A stretch of DNA of 64,000 nt from Microbacterium sp. 11MF. Lineage in GTDB: Bacteria > Actinomycetota > Actinomycetes > Actinomycetales > Microbacteriaceae. Below the pieces are notes generated by a model, which was not told the DNA's origin, ran no database searches, and saw nothing but the letters and a program-made list of their open reading frames with translations. Location of the stretch: contig NZ_KB911460.1 in assembly GCF_000383475.1 (NCBI RefSeq), forward strand, positions 62,001 to 126,000, given 5' to 3'. The translations under genes were made by a program, and so were the position numbers. Shown here one piece after another: positions 27,299 to 35,541 of the stretch. Position 1 is the stretch's first letter. Each line of letters opens with the position of its first letter.

Positions 27299-28420
27299 GT
27301 GCGGTTCCTGCTCGGCGGGTACTCCGCCGACATGGGCGGGTCGGCGACGGGCATCGGACTGCTGGATGCCGGTGGCCCCGACTCCCCGCTCGCGAGCGGT
27401 CCGCTCGGGGTGGGCCCTGACGTCGTCGCGGCGGACTCGCCGTCGTGGATCGCGCGGCATCCGTCCCTCGACGTCGTGTACGCGGCGCTCGAGGGCCGGG
27501 GCACCGTGCGCGCCTACCGGCGCACGGGTGACACCGCCTACGCTCCGCTCGGTGCCGAGGTCGCCGTCGGCGAGAGTCCCTGCCACGTCCTCGCGCTCGA
27601 GGACGCGCTGATCGTCTCCTGCTACGGCGACGGCGGTGTCGTCCGGGTTGCGCTGGCGGCCGACGGGCGACCCGGCGCCGCGCGACGGTGGACGGATGCC
27701 GCCGCGGGCGACCCGGCATCCGATCTCGCCGCGGCGGCTCGGGCCCTGCGTGCAGCCGTCGGCGCGGAGTACGCGAACGTCGTGCCCTACGCCGACGAGA
27801 CCGAGCCCGAGCCCGACGCTGCACCCGACTCGTCGGCGCGACCCTCGCACGCGCACCAGGCGGCATCCCTCCCCGGCGGACTGGTCGCGACGACCGACAC
27901 CGGCCTCGACCTCGTGCGCTTCTGGCGCGGCGGCCGCGAGATACAGCGCCTCGACCTGCCGGCAGGGACGGGGCCTCGGCACCTGCGCCCGCACCCGAGC
28001 GGGCACCTCTACGTCGTGACCGAGCACTCCGGCGAGGTCTTCGCCCTGGCCCCCGACGCATCCGGATCCTGGCGGCTCGTCGGCGGCGCGCAGCTCGGCG
28101 CCTACCCGGGGGATGCCGGGGCCGAGCTCGCGATGTCGCGGGACGGCGTGTTCCTCTATGCGGGGCTGCGCGGGAGCGACACCATCGCGACCGTCCGGGT
28201 GCGCGGCGGCGGCGAGATGCTGCAGCCCGTCGCGCTCGCCGAGTGCGGCACAGTCTGGCCCCGCCACCACGTCGTCGCCCGTGACACCGTGCTGGTCGCG
28301 GGTCAGCGTGCCGACGAGATCGTCTCGCTCGCGATCGACGAGCGGACGGGTGTCCCGGGCCGCGTGCGGCACCGGACAATAGCACCGGCACCGACGGCCC
28401 TCCTAGCCTTTCCGGCGTGA
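27299..28420 (+). CDS. Lactonase/6-phosphogluconolactonase-like beta-propeller protein
   Basis: 373 aa related to the seven-bladed lactonase family. Seen: FLLGGYSADMGGSATGIGLL at the start (the family's VGTYT...GI strand), PSWIARHPSLDVVYAALEG, GTGPRHLRPHPSGHLYVVTEHSGEV with the GPRH signature at about residue 224, and SRDGVFLYAGLRGSDTIAT. GTG start at 27299 is 3 bp after the purA stop. Whether it hydrolyses 6-phosphogluconolactone or another lactone is not clear. Confidence 0.8.
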   Translation: MRFLLGGYSADMGGSATGIGLLDAGGPDSPLASGPLGVGPDVVAADSPSWIARHPSLDVVYAALEGRGTVRAYRRTGDTAYAPLGAEVAVGESPCHVLALEDALIVSCYGDGGVVRVALAADGRPGAARRWTDAAAGDPASDLAAAARALRAAVGAEYANVVPYADETEPEPDAAPDSSARPSHAHQAASLPGGLVATTDTGLDLVRFWRGGREIQRLDLPAGTGPRHLRPHPSGHLYVVTEHSGEVFALAPDASGSWRLVGGAQLGAYPGDAGAELAMSRDGVFLYAGLRGSDTIATVRVRGGGEMLQPVALAECGTVWPRHHVVARDTVLVAGQRADEIVSLAIDERTGVPGRVRHRTIAPAPTALLAFPA

Positions 28421-28457
28421 TCCGGCGGCCCGGTAACGTGTCGGCTCGGAGGGGTTC

Positions 28458-29267
28458 ATGAGCGCGGGCGGACGGACGAGGGCGGGCAGGTCCGTGGGCC
28501 CGAACCTCGACGGCTTCACCGTGCTCGTCTCGACCCTCGGCCTCGTGGTCGCCGCCATCATCGGTCTCGCGTACGCGGATGCCGGCGATTTCGAGCTCGA
28601 TCGGATCGGGGCCGGCGGGGGTGGCGGCGGCTACGCCCTCTCGCCCTGGACGAACCCCGATCCCGTCGTCGCGGACGAGAGCGACGTCGACACGTACCGC
28701 GGCCCGGACGGCGCCGTCATCCGGCTTACGGGTCTCGACGTCGACACCCCGATCGTCCTCACCCCCGCGGAAGACACCCGCGTCAGCGCCGTCTGGGTCA
28801 CGGGTGCCGACGGCCGCATCGTCACGGAGGGCGAGGGTGGTGAGCCGCCCCGTTTCTCGACGCTGTGGGACGGTCAGATCGTCATCCTCGTCGAGCAGCC
28901 CGACGTCGAACTGTGGATCGACGGCTCCGGCGACGAGCCGTGGGAGGCGTCGCTGCGCTTCGACCGGGGACTGCGGGCCGACGACGTCCTCTCGAGTTCG
29001 CAGACCCTCATGTTCACCCACGACGGCGGCGCGACGACGGCGCGCGTGAGCGCACGCGGCGGTGACAACCTCTCGATCCAGGCCGTGACCGCCCACGGCA
29101 GCGAACGACCGCTCACCGAGGATTCGCCGTTCGACCGGTCGATCGCCTGGCGCGACGCGCCGCTCGTCCTCTTCTACATCGAGTCCTGGCACGACACGGC
29201 CTGGCGGATCGAGTTCCCGACCGACGCCGGATCCACGCCGACCCCGACCCCGGAGGGGACGCCATGA
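28458..29267 (+). CDS. Membrane-anchored extracytoplasmic protein, unknown
   Basis: 269-aa unrecognised protein. Seen: a basic N-terminus, one membrane helix FTVLVSTLGLVVAAIIGLAYA (about residues 20-40), a Gly-rich linker, then a beta-rich soluble domain expected outside the cell, ending in a Thr/Pro tail (TPTPTPEGTP). The domain repeats short DxPIVL and DVELWI strands, suggesting a beta-sandwich. The ATG follows a GGAGGGG Shine-Dalgarno. First of seven closely packed genes. It overlaps the similar gene at 29264 (ATGA). No catalytic motif is visible. Confidence 0.75.
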   Translation: MSAGGRTRAGRSVGPNLDGFTVLVSTLGLVVAAIIGLAYADAGDFELDRIGAGGGGGGYALSPWTNPDPVVADESDVDTYRGPDGAVIRLTGLDVDTPIVLTPAEDTRVSAVWVTGADGRIVTEGEGGEPPRFSTLWDGQIVILVEQPDVELWIDGSGDEPWEASLRFDRGLRADDVLSSSQTLMFTHDGGATTARVSARGGDNLSIQAVTAHGSERPLTEDSPFDRSIAWRDAPLVLFYIESWHDTAWRIEFPTDAGSTPTPTPEGTP

Positions 29268-30025
29268 CGACCGCGGATGCCCGGATCCGGCGCTTCTCGA
29301 CGATCACGTTCCTCGCGGGGTCGGTCGTCGCGGTCGTCCTGGCGTTCATCGTCGTGCCGTTCGTGGGCATCAACCCCGCCACGGGGGAGTTGCTGCTCGA
29401 CGATCCGAACGAGTACGAGTACCGCCCGTGGGCGGACCCCGCCGCGCAGGAGGTCGGTCGCGACGGCGACACGCTGATCGGGGCCGCGGGCACCCGCTAT
29501 CTGGACATCCCCGCGGGGGACGACGTCTGGGTCATCGGCCCGCTCACCGAGGGTCAGCAGGACTACCTCAGCATCCATCAGCAGATCGACGCCGACGCGA
29601 GTACCGCCGACGATCGTCCGGCCTACATCGGCCTCGTGAGCGGGTCGCGGTCGCTCACGTTCGTGGCCGGCGACCACGCGAGCCGTCTCTGGTTCGCCCC
29701 TCGGCTGACGGACTGGCGTGCGACGGTCACCCGCGAGACTCCCACGCCCGTGGACGGCGCGACGGTGTCGGGCGAGGGATCTGCCCTCCTCGTCTACGAC
29801 GGCGAGGCCCTCAGCGCGCGGTTCGTCTACGCGGGCGACGGTTTCTTCGGCGTCGAGGCCGTCTACCCCGGCGAGGCCGCCCTCGACGTCGTGCAGGGGT
29901 TTGACGCCGTCGACACGAGATCGTCCTGGCCGCCGAGCGACCGGGTCGTCCTCCGCGTCGACTCCGACGAGGGATCGGGGAAGTGGACGATCCGCTTCGA
30001 CGAACCGGCATCCGACTCACCATGA
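29264..30025 (+). CDS. Second membrane-anchored protein, similar layout to the preceding gene
   Basis: 253 aa. Seen: one N-terminal helix STITFLAGSVVAVVLAFIVVPFVG (residues 12-35) and a beta-rich outer domain with DVWVIGPL, SLTFVAGDHASRLWFAPRLTDWRATVTRE and GKWTIRF. The last segment parallels AWRIEF at the end of the previous protein, so the two are likely distant paralogues or partners. ATG at 29264 overlaps the upstream stop, and its own stop overlaps the AAA ATPase ATG at 30022. Function unknown. Confidence 0.72.
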   Translation: MTTADARIRRFSTITFLAGSVVAVVLAFIVVPFVGINPATGELLLDDPNEYEYRPWADPAAQEVGRDGDTLIGAAGTRYLDIPAGDDVWVIGPLTEGQQDYLSIHQQIDADASTADDRPAYIGLVSGSRSLTFVAGDHASRLWFAPRLTDWRATVTRETPTPVDGATVSGEGSALLVYDGEALSARFVYAGDGFFGVEAVYPGEAALDVVQGFDAVDTRSSWPPSDRVVLRVDSDEGSGKWTIRFDEPASDSP

Positions 30026-31668
30026 CCACCACACGAAAAGGAACCGACGTGACCTTCGACGCCACGCTGGATGCGGCCTTCAAGGCCCGCCTGCCCCTGC
30101 TGTACCTCGAGACGGCCGAGGAGGTCCGGGCGGTGGCCGCGATCACGGATGCCGCGCACGCCCAGCGCAACCGTCGCCGCGTCTGGACGTGGACGTCGGC
30201 GCTCGGGCTCATCGACCCCGACGGCAAGAGCGTCTCGAACACGACGAACCCCGCGCGGGCGTTGCAGCACGCGGCGGGGGTGACCGACCCGAGCGTCTTC
30301 ATCTTCTGCGACCTGCACGCCTACTTCGGCGGCGAGCACCGGCAGGGCGACCCTGCGATCGTGCGGACGGTGCGCGAGACCGCACTCGAGTTCCGCCACG
30401 GCGACGTGTCGCGGACGCTCGTCGTCACGGCGCCGGTGCGGGTGATCCCGCCCGAGCTCGACGAGCTGACCCACCTGTTCGACTTCCCGTTGCCGACCGC
30501 CGCGGAGATCCGCGATCTCCTCGACACGATGATCGAGAACAACGCGGGTGACATCCGTGTCGACGCCGACGACGCAGCGCGGGAATCGCTCGTCCAGGCC
30601 GCGCTCGGCCTCACGATGGCCGAAGCCGAGAACGCCTTCGCGCAGGCGATGGTGAACGACGGCAAGCTGACGGGCGACGACATCCGCGTCGTACTGCACG
30701 AGAAGCGCCAGGTGGTGCGCAAGTCCGGCGTGCTCGAGTTCGTCACGGGCGACCTCGACCTCGACGATGTCGGCGGCCTCAACAACCTGAAGCGCTGGCT
30801 CGAGCGTCGCAACGGGTCGTGGCTGCCGAGCGCACACGAGTACGGGCTGCCCTCGCCGAAGGGCGTGCTGATCACGGGCGTCCCCGGCTGCGGCAAGTCG
30901 ATGACCGCGAAGGCGACGGCGGCCTCGTGGGGGCTGCCGCTGCTGCGGCTCGACATCGGCCGGATCTTCTCGGGCCTCGTCGGCTCGAGCGAGCAGAACC
31001 TGCGGACGGCCATCGCGACCGCCGAGGCGGTGGCCCCCTGCATCCTGTGGGTCGACGAGATCGAGAAGGGCTTCTCGAACACCACGGGGCAGGGAGATTC
31101 GGGCACGACGGCGCGCGTGTTCGGCACGTTCCTGACCTGGATGCAGGAGAAGAAGCACCCCGTCTTCGTCGTCGCGACCGCGAACAACATCGACGCCCTA
31201 CCGCCCGAGTTCATGCGCAAGGGGCGCTTCGATGAGATCTTCTTCGTCGACCTGCCCACGACCGTCGAGCGCGAGGTCATCTGGTCGCTGCAGCTCGCCG
31301 CGCACGCCACCCCGGCCAACGGGCTCGACGCGATCGCGAAGGATGAGGCGGCCGTCGCCGCCCTCGTCGCCGCGACCGAGAACCACTCGGGCGCCGAGAT
31401 CGAGCAGGCCGTGGTCGCCGCCCTGTACGAGGGCTTCAGCGGCCGGAAGACGATCACCACCGATGTCGTCACCCGTGTCGTCGAGACGATGATCCCTCTC
31501 GCGGTCACGCAGGCCGAGGAGGTCCAGCGCATCCGCGCCTGGGCCGCCCAGCGCGCCGTCGGTGCGACCGGGACCGAAGACCTCGACGCCCACGACGTCA
31601 CCGCGAACGGCACGGAGACCCACGGGGCCCTGTCGTCGCGTCGCGGCGGTCGTACCGTGGACTACTGA
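30022..31668 (+). CDS. Ycf46-type AAA+ ATPase
   Basis: 548-aa AAA ATPase whose core closely matches cyanobacterial and plastid Ycf46. Seen: an N-terminal degenerate domain (residues 10-180, LPLLYLETAEEVRAV, VFIFCDLHAYFGG), then a full AAA module with Walker A GVPGCGKS (286-293), DIGRIFSGLVGSSEQNLRTAIATAEAVAPCILWVDEIEKG with Walker B Asp345-Glu346, FGTFLTWMQEK, VVATANNID and MRKGRFDEIFF carrying the Arg finger near 402. All catalytic residues are present. ATG at 30022 overlaps the preceding stop. GTG at 30049 with AAAAGGA six nt upstream is a good alternative. Probably a cytosolic remodelling ATPase. Its target is not known. Confidence 0.9.
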   Translation: MTTTRKGTDVTFDATLDAAFKARLPLLYLETAEEVRAVAAITDAAHAQRNRRRVWTWTSALGLIDPDGKSVSNTTNPARALQHAAGVTDPSVFIFCDLHAYFGGEHRQGDPAIVRTVRETALEFRHGDVSRTLVVTAPVRVIPPELDELTHLFDFPLPTAAEIRDLLDTMIENNAGDIRVDADDAARESLVQAALGLTMAEAENAFAQAMVNDGKLTGDDIRVVLHEKRQVVRKSGVLEFVTGDLDLDDVGGLNNLKRWLERRNGSWLPSAHEYGLPSPKGVLITGVPGCGKSMTAKATAASWGLPLLRLDIGRIFSGLVGSSEQNLRTAIATAEAVAPCILWVDEIEKGFSNTTGQGDSGTTARVFGTFLTWMQEKKHPVFVVATANNIDALPPEFMRKGRFDEIFFVDLPTTVEREVIWSLQLAAHATPANGLDAIAKDEAAVAALVAATENHSGAEIEQAVVAALYEGFSGRKTITTDVVTRVVETMIPLAVTQAEEVQRIRAWAAQRAVGATGTEDLDAHDVTANGTETHGALSSRRGGRTVDY

Positions 31669-31700
31669 CCGGTCGAGACACGCAGGAACGGGAGTCGGAC

Positions 31701-31907
31701 ATGAAGAAGCTCGTGGTGCAGTTGCGCTCCGACGGGTCGGTCGCGGCCGAGACCTTCGGGATGACGGGGGCCGAGTGCCTCGATTACATCGAGCAGCTCG
31801 AGGCGCTGCTCGATGCGGAGGCGACGTCGTCGCAGTTCACCGAGGACTACACGCGCGTCGCGTCGGCGGCATCCGATTCCCTCGTGCAGGAGGAACGGGA
31901 CCGGTGA
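31701..31907 (+). CDS. DUF2997-like small protein
   Basis: 68 aa. Seen: KKLVVQLRSDGSVAAETFGMTGAECLDYIEQLEALLDAE, the pattern of the DUF2997 family (an I/V-strand with SDG, then GxxC near residue 28, then an acidic helix). This family is found next to Ycf46 and DUF1257 genes in cyanobacteria. One Cys (about residue 28) is retained. It lies 33 bp after the AAA ATPase gene and overlaps the radical SAM gene (GTGA). Probably a partner or substrate carrying a conserved Cys. Function unknown. Confidence 0.75.
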   Translation: MKKLVVQLRSDGSVAAETFGMTGAECLDYIEQLEALLDAEATSSQFTEDYTRVASAASDSLVQEERDR

Positions 31908-32641
31908 TCGTCACCCAGTCGCTCGGCGTCGGCGGGGAGGGCAGCCTCCTCGGGACGACGCCGCCCCCGCGGGGCGGTGCAGCGCTGCAGTGGTCGCGTT
32001 TCGTGCCGGCCACCGCGGCCGAGGGCCCGGGGCTGCGGGCGGCGGTGTGGGTGCAGGGGTGTTCGGTCCGCTGCCCCGGATGCTTCAACCCGCACATGTG
32101 GGCCGAACGGGGGGCGCTGCTCGATGACCCCGCCGATCTCGCGTCGCGGTGGGTCGAGGACGCACGGGCCGCCGGCGCCGAGGGTGTGACACTCCTCGGC
32201 GGCGAGCCGTTCGATCAGGCCGACGCGCTCGCCACGGTCGCCGAGGCGTTCCGCGATGCGGGACTCGGCGTCATGGCGTTCTCGGGGTACACGCTGGACC
32301 GTCTGCAGGCCTGGGCCGCGGAGCGCGACGGCGTCGCGCGCCTGCTCGCCGCGACCGACCTGCTGTGCGACGGACCGTACCTCGCCGACCTCCCCGACAC
32401 GCGTCGGCCGTGGATTGGGTCGCAGAACCAGTCGATCCGCGCCCTCACGCCCCGGTACGCCGCGGAGGTCGACCGCATCGCGCGCGACGGCGGCCGGGAC
32501 GCCCTCGAAGTGCGCATCTCCGCCGACGGCGCCGTCGCCGTCAACGGGTGGGCGACGGATGCCGCGCTCGCCGACCTGCTGGACGATCTGGGCGTGCGCG
32601 GTGACCGCGTGGCATCCATCAGAAAGGGAACCTCCCGATGA
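31904..32641 (+). CDS. NrdG/PflA-like radical SAM protein
   Basis: 245-aa radical S-adenosylmethionine protein. Seen: RFVPATAAEGPGLRAAVWVQGCSVRCPGCFNPHMW with Cys53, Cys57 and Cys60 as the CxxxCxxC motif for the 4Fe-4S cluster, then GVTLLGGEPFDQADAL (the GGEP motif) and GVMAFSGYTLDRLQ. It resembles glycyl-radical activating enzymes such as NrdG but is longer, with an extra C-terminal region (ALTPRYAAEVDRI to the end). No glycyl-radical enzyme gene is nearby. GTG start at 31904 overlaps DUF2997, and the stop overlaps the next gene. Its radical target is unknown. DUF2997 or DUF1257 are candidates by context. Confidence 0.88.
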   Translation: MIVTQSLGVGGEGSLLGTTPPPRGGAALQWSRFVPATAAEGPGLRAAVWVQGCSVRCPGCFNPHMWAERGALLDDPADLASRWVEDARAAGAEGVTLLGGEPFDQADALATVAEAFRDAGLGVMAFSGYTLDRLQAWAAERDGVARLLAATDLLCDGPYLADLPDTRRPWIGSQNQSIRALTPRYAAEVDRIARDGGRDALEVRISADGAVAVNGWATDAALADLLDDLGVRGDRVASIRKGTSR

Positions 32642-33144
32642 GCATCTCGCTGATCCTCCTCCCCGCCGCCCTCGCCGCCGCCGCGGCCGTCGGCGGTACG
32701 GGCGCCCTTGGCGCGATCGCCCTGAACTCGCGGGCGACGTCCGGCCCCCGCGGCGAGTCGGAGGCCGTCCCGATCGCCGTGCAGACCCGGATGAAGGACC
32801 CCGACCTGCTCGCGGCCGCGCTCGCCGACCTGGGCGGGGCGGATGCCGTGCTCGTCGACGGGGTGCTGACGGCGACGATCGACGGCGTCGAGATCGTCAT
32901 GTCGCGGACCGACGACGGGGTCTGGGGCGCCCACCTGTCGCGGCTCGACGGCCACGAGGTGACCGAGGCCGAGGCGACCGCCCTCATGACGCGAGTGGAT
33001 GCCGCCTACGCGCGTCACGTGCAGCGTGCGGTCGCCGAGCGCATCCGCTCCCGCGCCGATCAGGCGGGGTTCGAGCTCGTCTCCGAGACGCGCGACGAGG
33101 ATGACACCGTCACGATGGTGCTGAACGTGCGGGACTACGCGTGA
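32638..33144 (+). CDS. DUF1257/Ycf35-like protein with N-terminal membrane helix
   Basis: 168 aa. Seen: an N-terminal hydrophobic stretch SLILLPAALAAAAAVGGTGALGAIAL (residues 4-29), then a domain with TRMKDPDLLAAALADLGGADA and, near the C-terminus, DAAYARHVQRAVAERIRSRADQAGFELVSETRDEDDTVTMVLNVRDY. This follows the Ycf35/DUF1257 pattern (KDxxxLxxALxDLG ... YAxxxVxxxAxxxGF ... I.L.V..). The membrane helix is an addition to the usual soluble Ycf35. ATG at 32638 overlaps the radical SAM stop. Remote match, so moderate confidence in the family. Confidence 0.72.
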   Translation: MSISLILLPAALAAAAAVGGTGALGAIALNSRATSGPRGESEAVPIAVQTRMKDPDLLAAALADLGGADAVLVDGVLTATIDGVEIVMSRTDDGVWGAHLSRLDGHEVTEAEATALMTRVDAAYARHVQRAVAERIRSRADQAGFELVSETRDEDDTVTMVLNVRDYA

Positions 33145-33905
33145 GCACTCCCGCCCGAGACAGCGCGGTGCCGAGTTGGGGCTGGCTGCTCGGCGTCAGT
33201 TCGTGGCTCCTCCTCGTCTTCTTCGGGCCGGGCTCGGCGTGGATCGGCTTCCTCATCGTGGGGCTGGTCTCTCGTCGACGTGCCGCGTTCGTGGCGACCG
33301 CCGTGAGCGGGCTGTTGTACATCTCCGTGATCACCGAGCTCTGGGGCGGGCTGACCAGCATGGTCAACGCGGTCGCCCACCTCGGGGGCATCGTCTTCGC
33401 ACTCATCCTGAACCCCGGGTGGCTGCGGTCGCGGTGGGAGGCCCGCACGTCGCGGGGAGCGGCGCGGACGTCGACCCACGGCTCGCGCGGACGGCGATCC
33501 ACCCAGCGGTCCACGAAGCGCCCCACGACCGCGGCATCCTCCGGCTCGGCCCGATCTGCGGCCTCGACCCGCTCCGCGGCTCCGACGCGCTCGACCGAGG
33601 CGACGCGCCTGGCCGCCTCCGTCGGCGCGTCGTCCGCCGACCTGCTGCAGACGGCGGAGCCGGCCGAACCCGTCGACGTGCAGAACGCGACGGCGGACGA
33701 ACTGGCCGAGCTGCCGGGCCTCACCCGCACCAAGGCACGCCGCGCCGTGCGGACGCGCGGCAAGAACGGCGGATTCACCTCGCTCGAGGACTTCGGCGAG
33801 GCCGCCGGCTTGCAGCCGCACGAGATCGTCCGACTGCGATCGGTGGCGACCTGCTCGCCCCGGCCCCGCGGCGAACGCCGGTTCGGCCGACGGGTGGATC
33901 TCTGA
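33141..33905 (+). CDS. Membrane protein with C-terminal ComEA-like helix-hairpin-helix
   Basis: 254 aa. Seen: three membrane helices in residues 12-95 (WLLGVSSWLLLVFFGPG, WIGFLIVGLVS, SGLLYISVITELW), a Ser/Thr/Ala/Arg-rich low-complexity linker (about 105-165), and a C-terminal HhH motif DVQNATADELAELPGLTRTKARRAVRTR (about 183-210) as in ComEA and DNA-binding HhH proteins, followed by a basic tail. GTG start at 33141 overlaps the preceding stop. It ends the cluster that begins at 28458. It could bring nucleic acid or a partner protein to the membrane. Confidence 0.78.
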   Translation: MSTPARDSAVPSWGWLLGVSSWLLLVFFGPGSAWIGFLIVGLVSRRRAAFVATAVSGLLYISVITELWGGLTSMVNAVAHLGGIVFALILNPGWLRSRWEARTSRGAARTSTHGSRGRRSTQRSTKRPTTAASSGSARSAASTRSAAPTRSTEATRLAASVGASSADLLQTAEPAEPVDVQNATADELAELPGLTRTKARRAVRTRGKNGGFTSLEDFGEAAGLQPHEIVRLRSVATCSPRPRGERRFGRRVDL

Positions 33906-33914
33906 CCGACGCTT

Positions 33915-33928
33915 TTCCAACGTTGCAA
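33915..33928 (+). promoter_or_regulatory. LacI-like operator before the fucosidase gene
   Basis: Imperfect palindrome TTCCAACGTTGCAA (12 of 14 positions symmetric, centre CG), 31 bp before the fucosidase ATG. It has the form of a LacI-family carbohydrate operator. The cognate regulator is not obvious. A LacI gene continues past the right end of the window. Confidence 0.5.
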
Positions 33929-33958
33929 TTCGGTCGCGCGGGGTCCAGGATCGGGGGC

Positions 33959-35500
33959 ATGGCCGACTCCCCTCTCGAGCCCCTCGACCCGGCATCCCTC
34001 CCCCCTCGGGTCGACGTCCGCGACAGTTCGGCGGCGATCGCCGCGGTGCAGGACGTCATAGACGACGGCCCGTACGACGCGACGTGGGAATCGCTGCGGG
34101 CGTACGAACCGCCGCTCTGGTACCGCGATGCGAAGTTCGGGATCTTCATCCACTGGGGCATCCCGTCGGTCCCCGCCCAGGGCGAGTGGTACTCGCGCAC
34201 GATGTACCTCGAAGCCGATCGCGCGTTCGAGCACCACCGCGTCACCTACGGGTCGCACGATCAGTTCGGGTATAAGGACTTCATCCCCTCGTTCACGATG
34301 GACCGCTTCGACCCGGCCGAGTGGGCCGAGGTGTTCCGCCGCGCGGGTGCCCAGTTCGTCGTGCCCGTCGCCGAGCACCACGACGGGTTCGCGATGTACG
34401 ACACCGACCGGTCGCGGTGGAGCGCGGCCAAGATGGGGCCTCGACGCGACGTGTTCGGCGACCTCATGACGGCCGTCGACGACGCGTGGATGGTGCGCGG
34501 GGCCTCCTCGCACCGTGCCGAGCACTGGTTCTTCCAGAACGGCGGGATGCGGTTCGACTCCGACGTCCGCGATGCGCGCTTCTTCGACCTGTACGGCCCC
34601 GCCCAGCGCGAGGAGACCGCGCCGAACGAGCTCTTCCTCGAGGATTGGCTGCTGCGCACCGTCGAGATCATCGACAAATACCGGCCGCAGGTGCTGTGGT
34701 TCGACTGGTGGCTCGAGCAGCCCGCCTTCGAGCCCTACATCCGCGTGCTCGCGGCGTACTACTACAACCGTGCGGCCGAGTGGGGCCGCGGCGTCGTCAT
34801 CAACTACAAGTGGACGGCGTTCGCCGAGGGGAGCGCGGTCTACGACATCGAACGCGGGGCGATGCCCGGCATCCGTCCCGACGTGTGGCAGAACGACAGC
34901 TCGGTCGGCAAGACGTCGTGGGGCTGGATCGAGGACCACGACTACAAGAGCGTCGACGACCTGATCGGCGAACTCGTCGACGTCGTCGCGAAGAACGGCA
35001 ACCTGCTGCTGAACATCGGGCCGAAGGCCGACGGCACGATCGCCCCGGCCGAGCGTGAGATGCTCGAGGGGATCGGCGACTGGCTCACCGTCAACGGCGA
35101 GGCGATCTTCGGGACCCGGCCCTGGCTCATCCCCGGCGAGGGACCCACCGAGGTCGTCGCGGGGTCGATGATCGACGACGCGTTCGCGCCGTACACGTCC
35201 GAGGACGTCCGCTTCACGACCCGCACGGACGTCACCGGCGACTACGTCTACGCGACGGTGCTCCGCTGGCCCGAGGACGGCGTCGCGTCGATCCGCTCGT
35301 GGGGACGCTCGAGCGGTCTGCTCGGACGCCGCATCGCGGAGCTCACGGTGCTCGGCGCGGGCTCGGCCGAATGGACCCAGGATGCCGACGCCCTCCGCGT
35401 CACGCTGCCCGAGACACCGCCGTCCGCCGTCGGGGTCGTCGTGAAGCTCTGGCTCGAGCCCGTGCACGAGCCGGCGCGCAAGGACTTCCTGCACGGCTGA
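33959..35500 (+). CDS. Alpha-L-fucosidase (GH29)
   Basis: 513-aa glycoside hydrolase without a signal peptide, so probably cytoplasmic. Seen: PLWYRDAKFGIFIHWGIPSVPAQGEWYSRTMY (about residues 57-88), VAEHHDGFAMYDTDRSRWSAAKMGPRRD, SSHRAEHWFF, the nucleophile Asp in QVLWFDWW, and NGNLLLNIGPKADGTI, all standard GH29 blocks. It releases terminal L-fucose from oligosaccharides or glycans. ATG at 33959 is supported by the short GGGGGC spacing and the start of homology. No fucose catabolic gene is adjacent. Control by a LacI repressor is suggested by the operator upstream. Confidence 0.95.
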   Translation: MADSPLEPLDPASLPPRVDVRDSSAAIAAVQDVIDDGPYDATWESLRAYEPPLWYRDAKFGIFIHWGIPSVPAQGEWYSRTMYLEADRAFEHHRVTYGSHDQFGYKDFIPSFTMDRFDPAEWAEVFRRAGAQFVVPVAEHHDGFAMYDTDRSRWSAAKMGPRRDVFGDLMTAVDDAWMVRGASSHRAEHWFFQNGGMRFDSDVRDARFFDLYGPAQREETAPNELFLEDWLLRTVEIIDKYRPQVLWFDWWLEQPAFEPYIRVLAAYYYNRAAEWGRGVVINYKWTAFAEGSAVYDIERGAMPGIRPDVWQNDSSVGKTSWGWIEDHDYKSVDDLIGELVDVVAKNGNLLLNIGPKADGTIAPAEREMLEGIGDWLTVNGEAIFGTRPWLIPGEGPTEVVAGSMIDDAFAPYTSEDVRFTTRTDVTGDYVYATVLRWPEDGVASIRSWGRSSGLLGRRIAELTVLGAGSAEWTQDADALRVTLPETPPSAVGVVVKLWLEPVHEPARKDFLHG

Positions 35501-35541
35501 GTCTCATCATCGACCGCGGTACTCTCGTCGCCGGAGGAATC

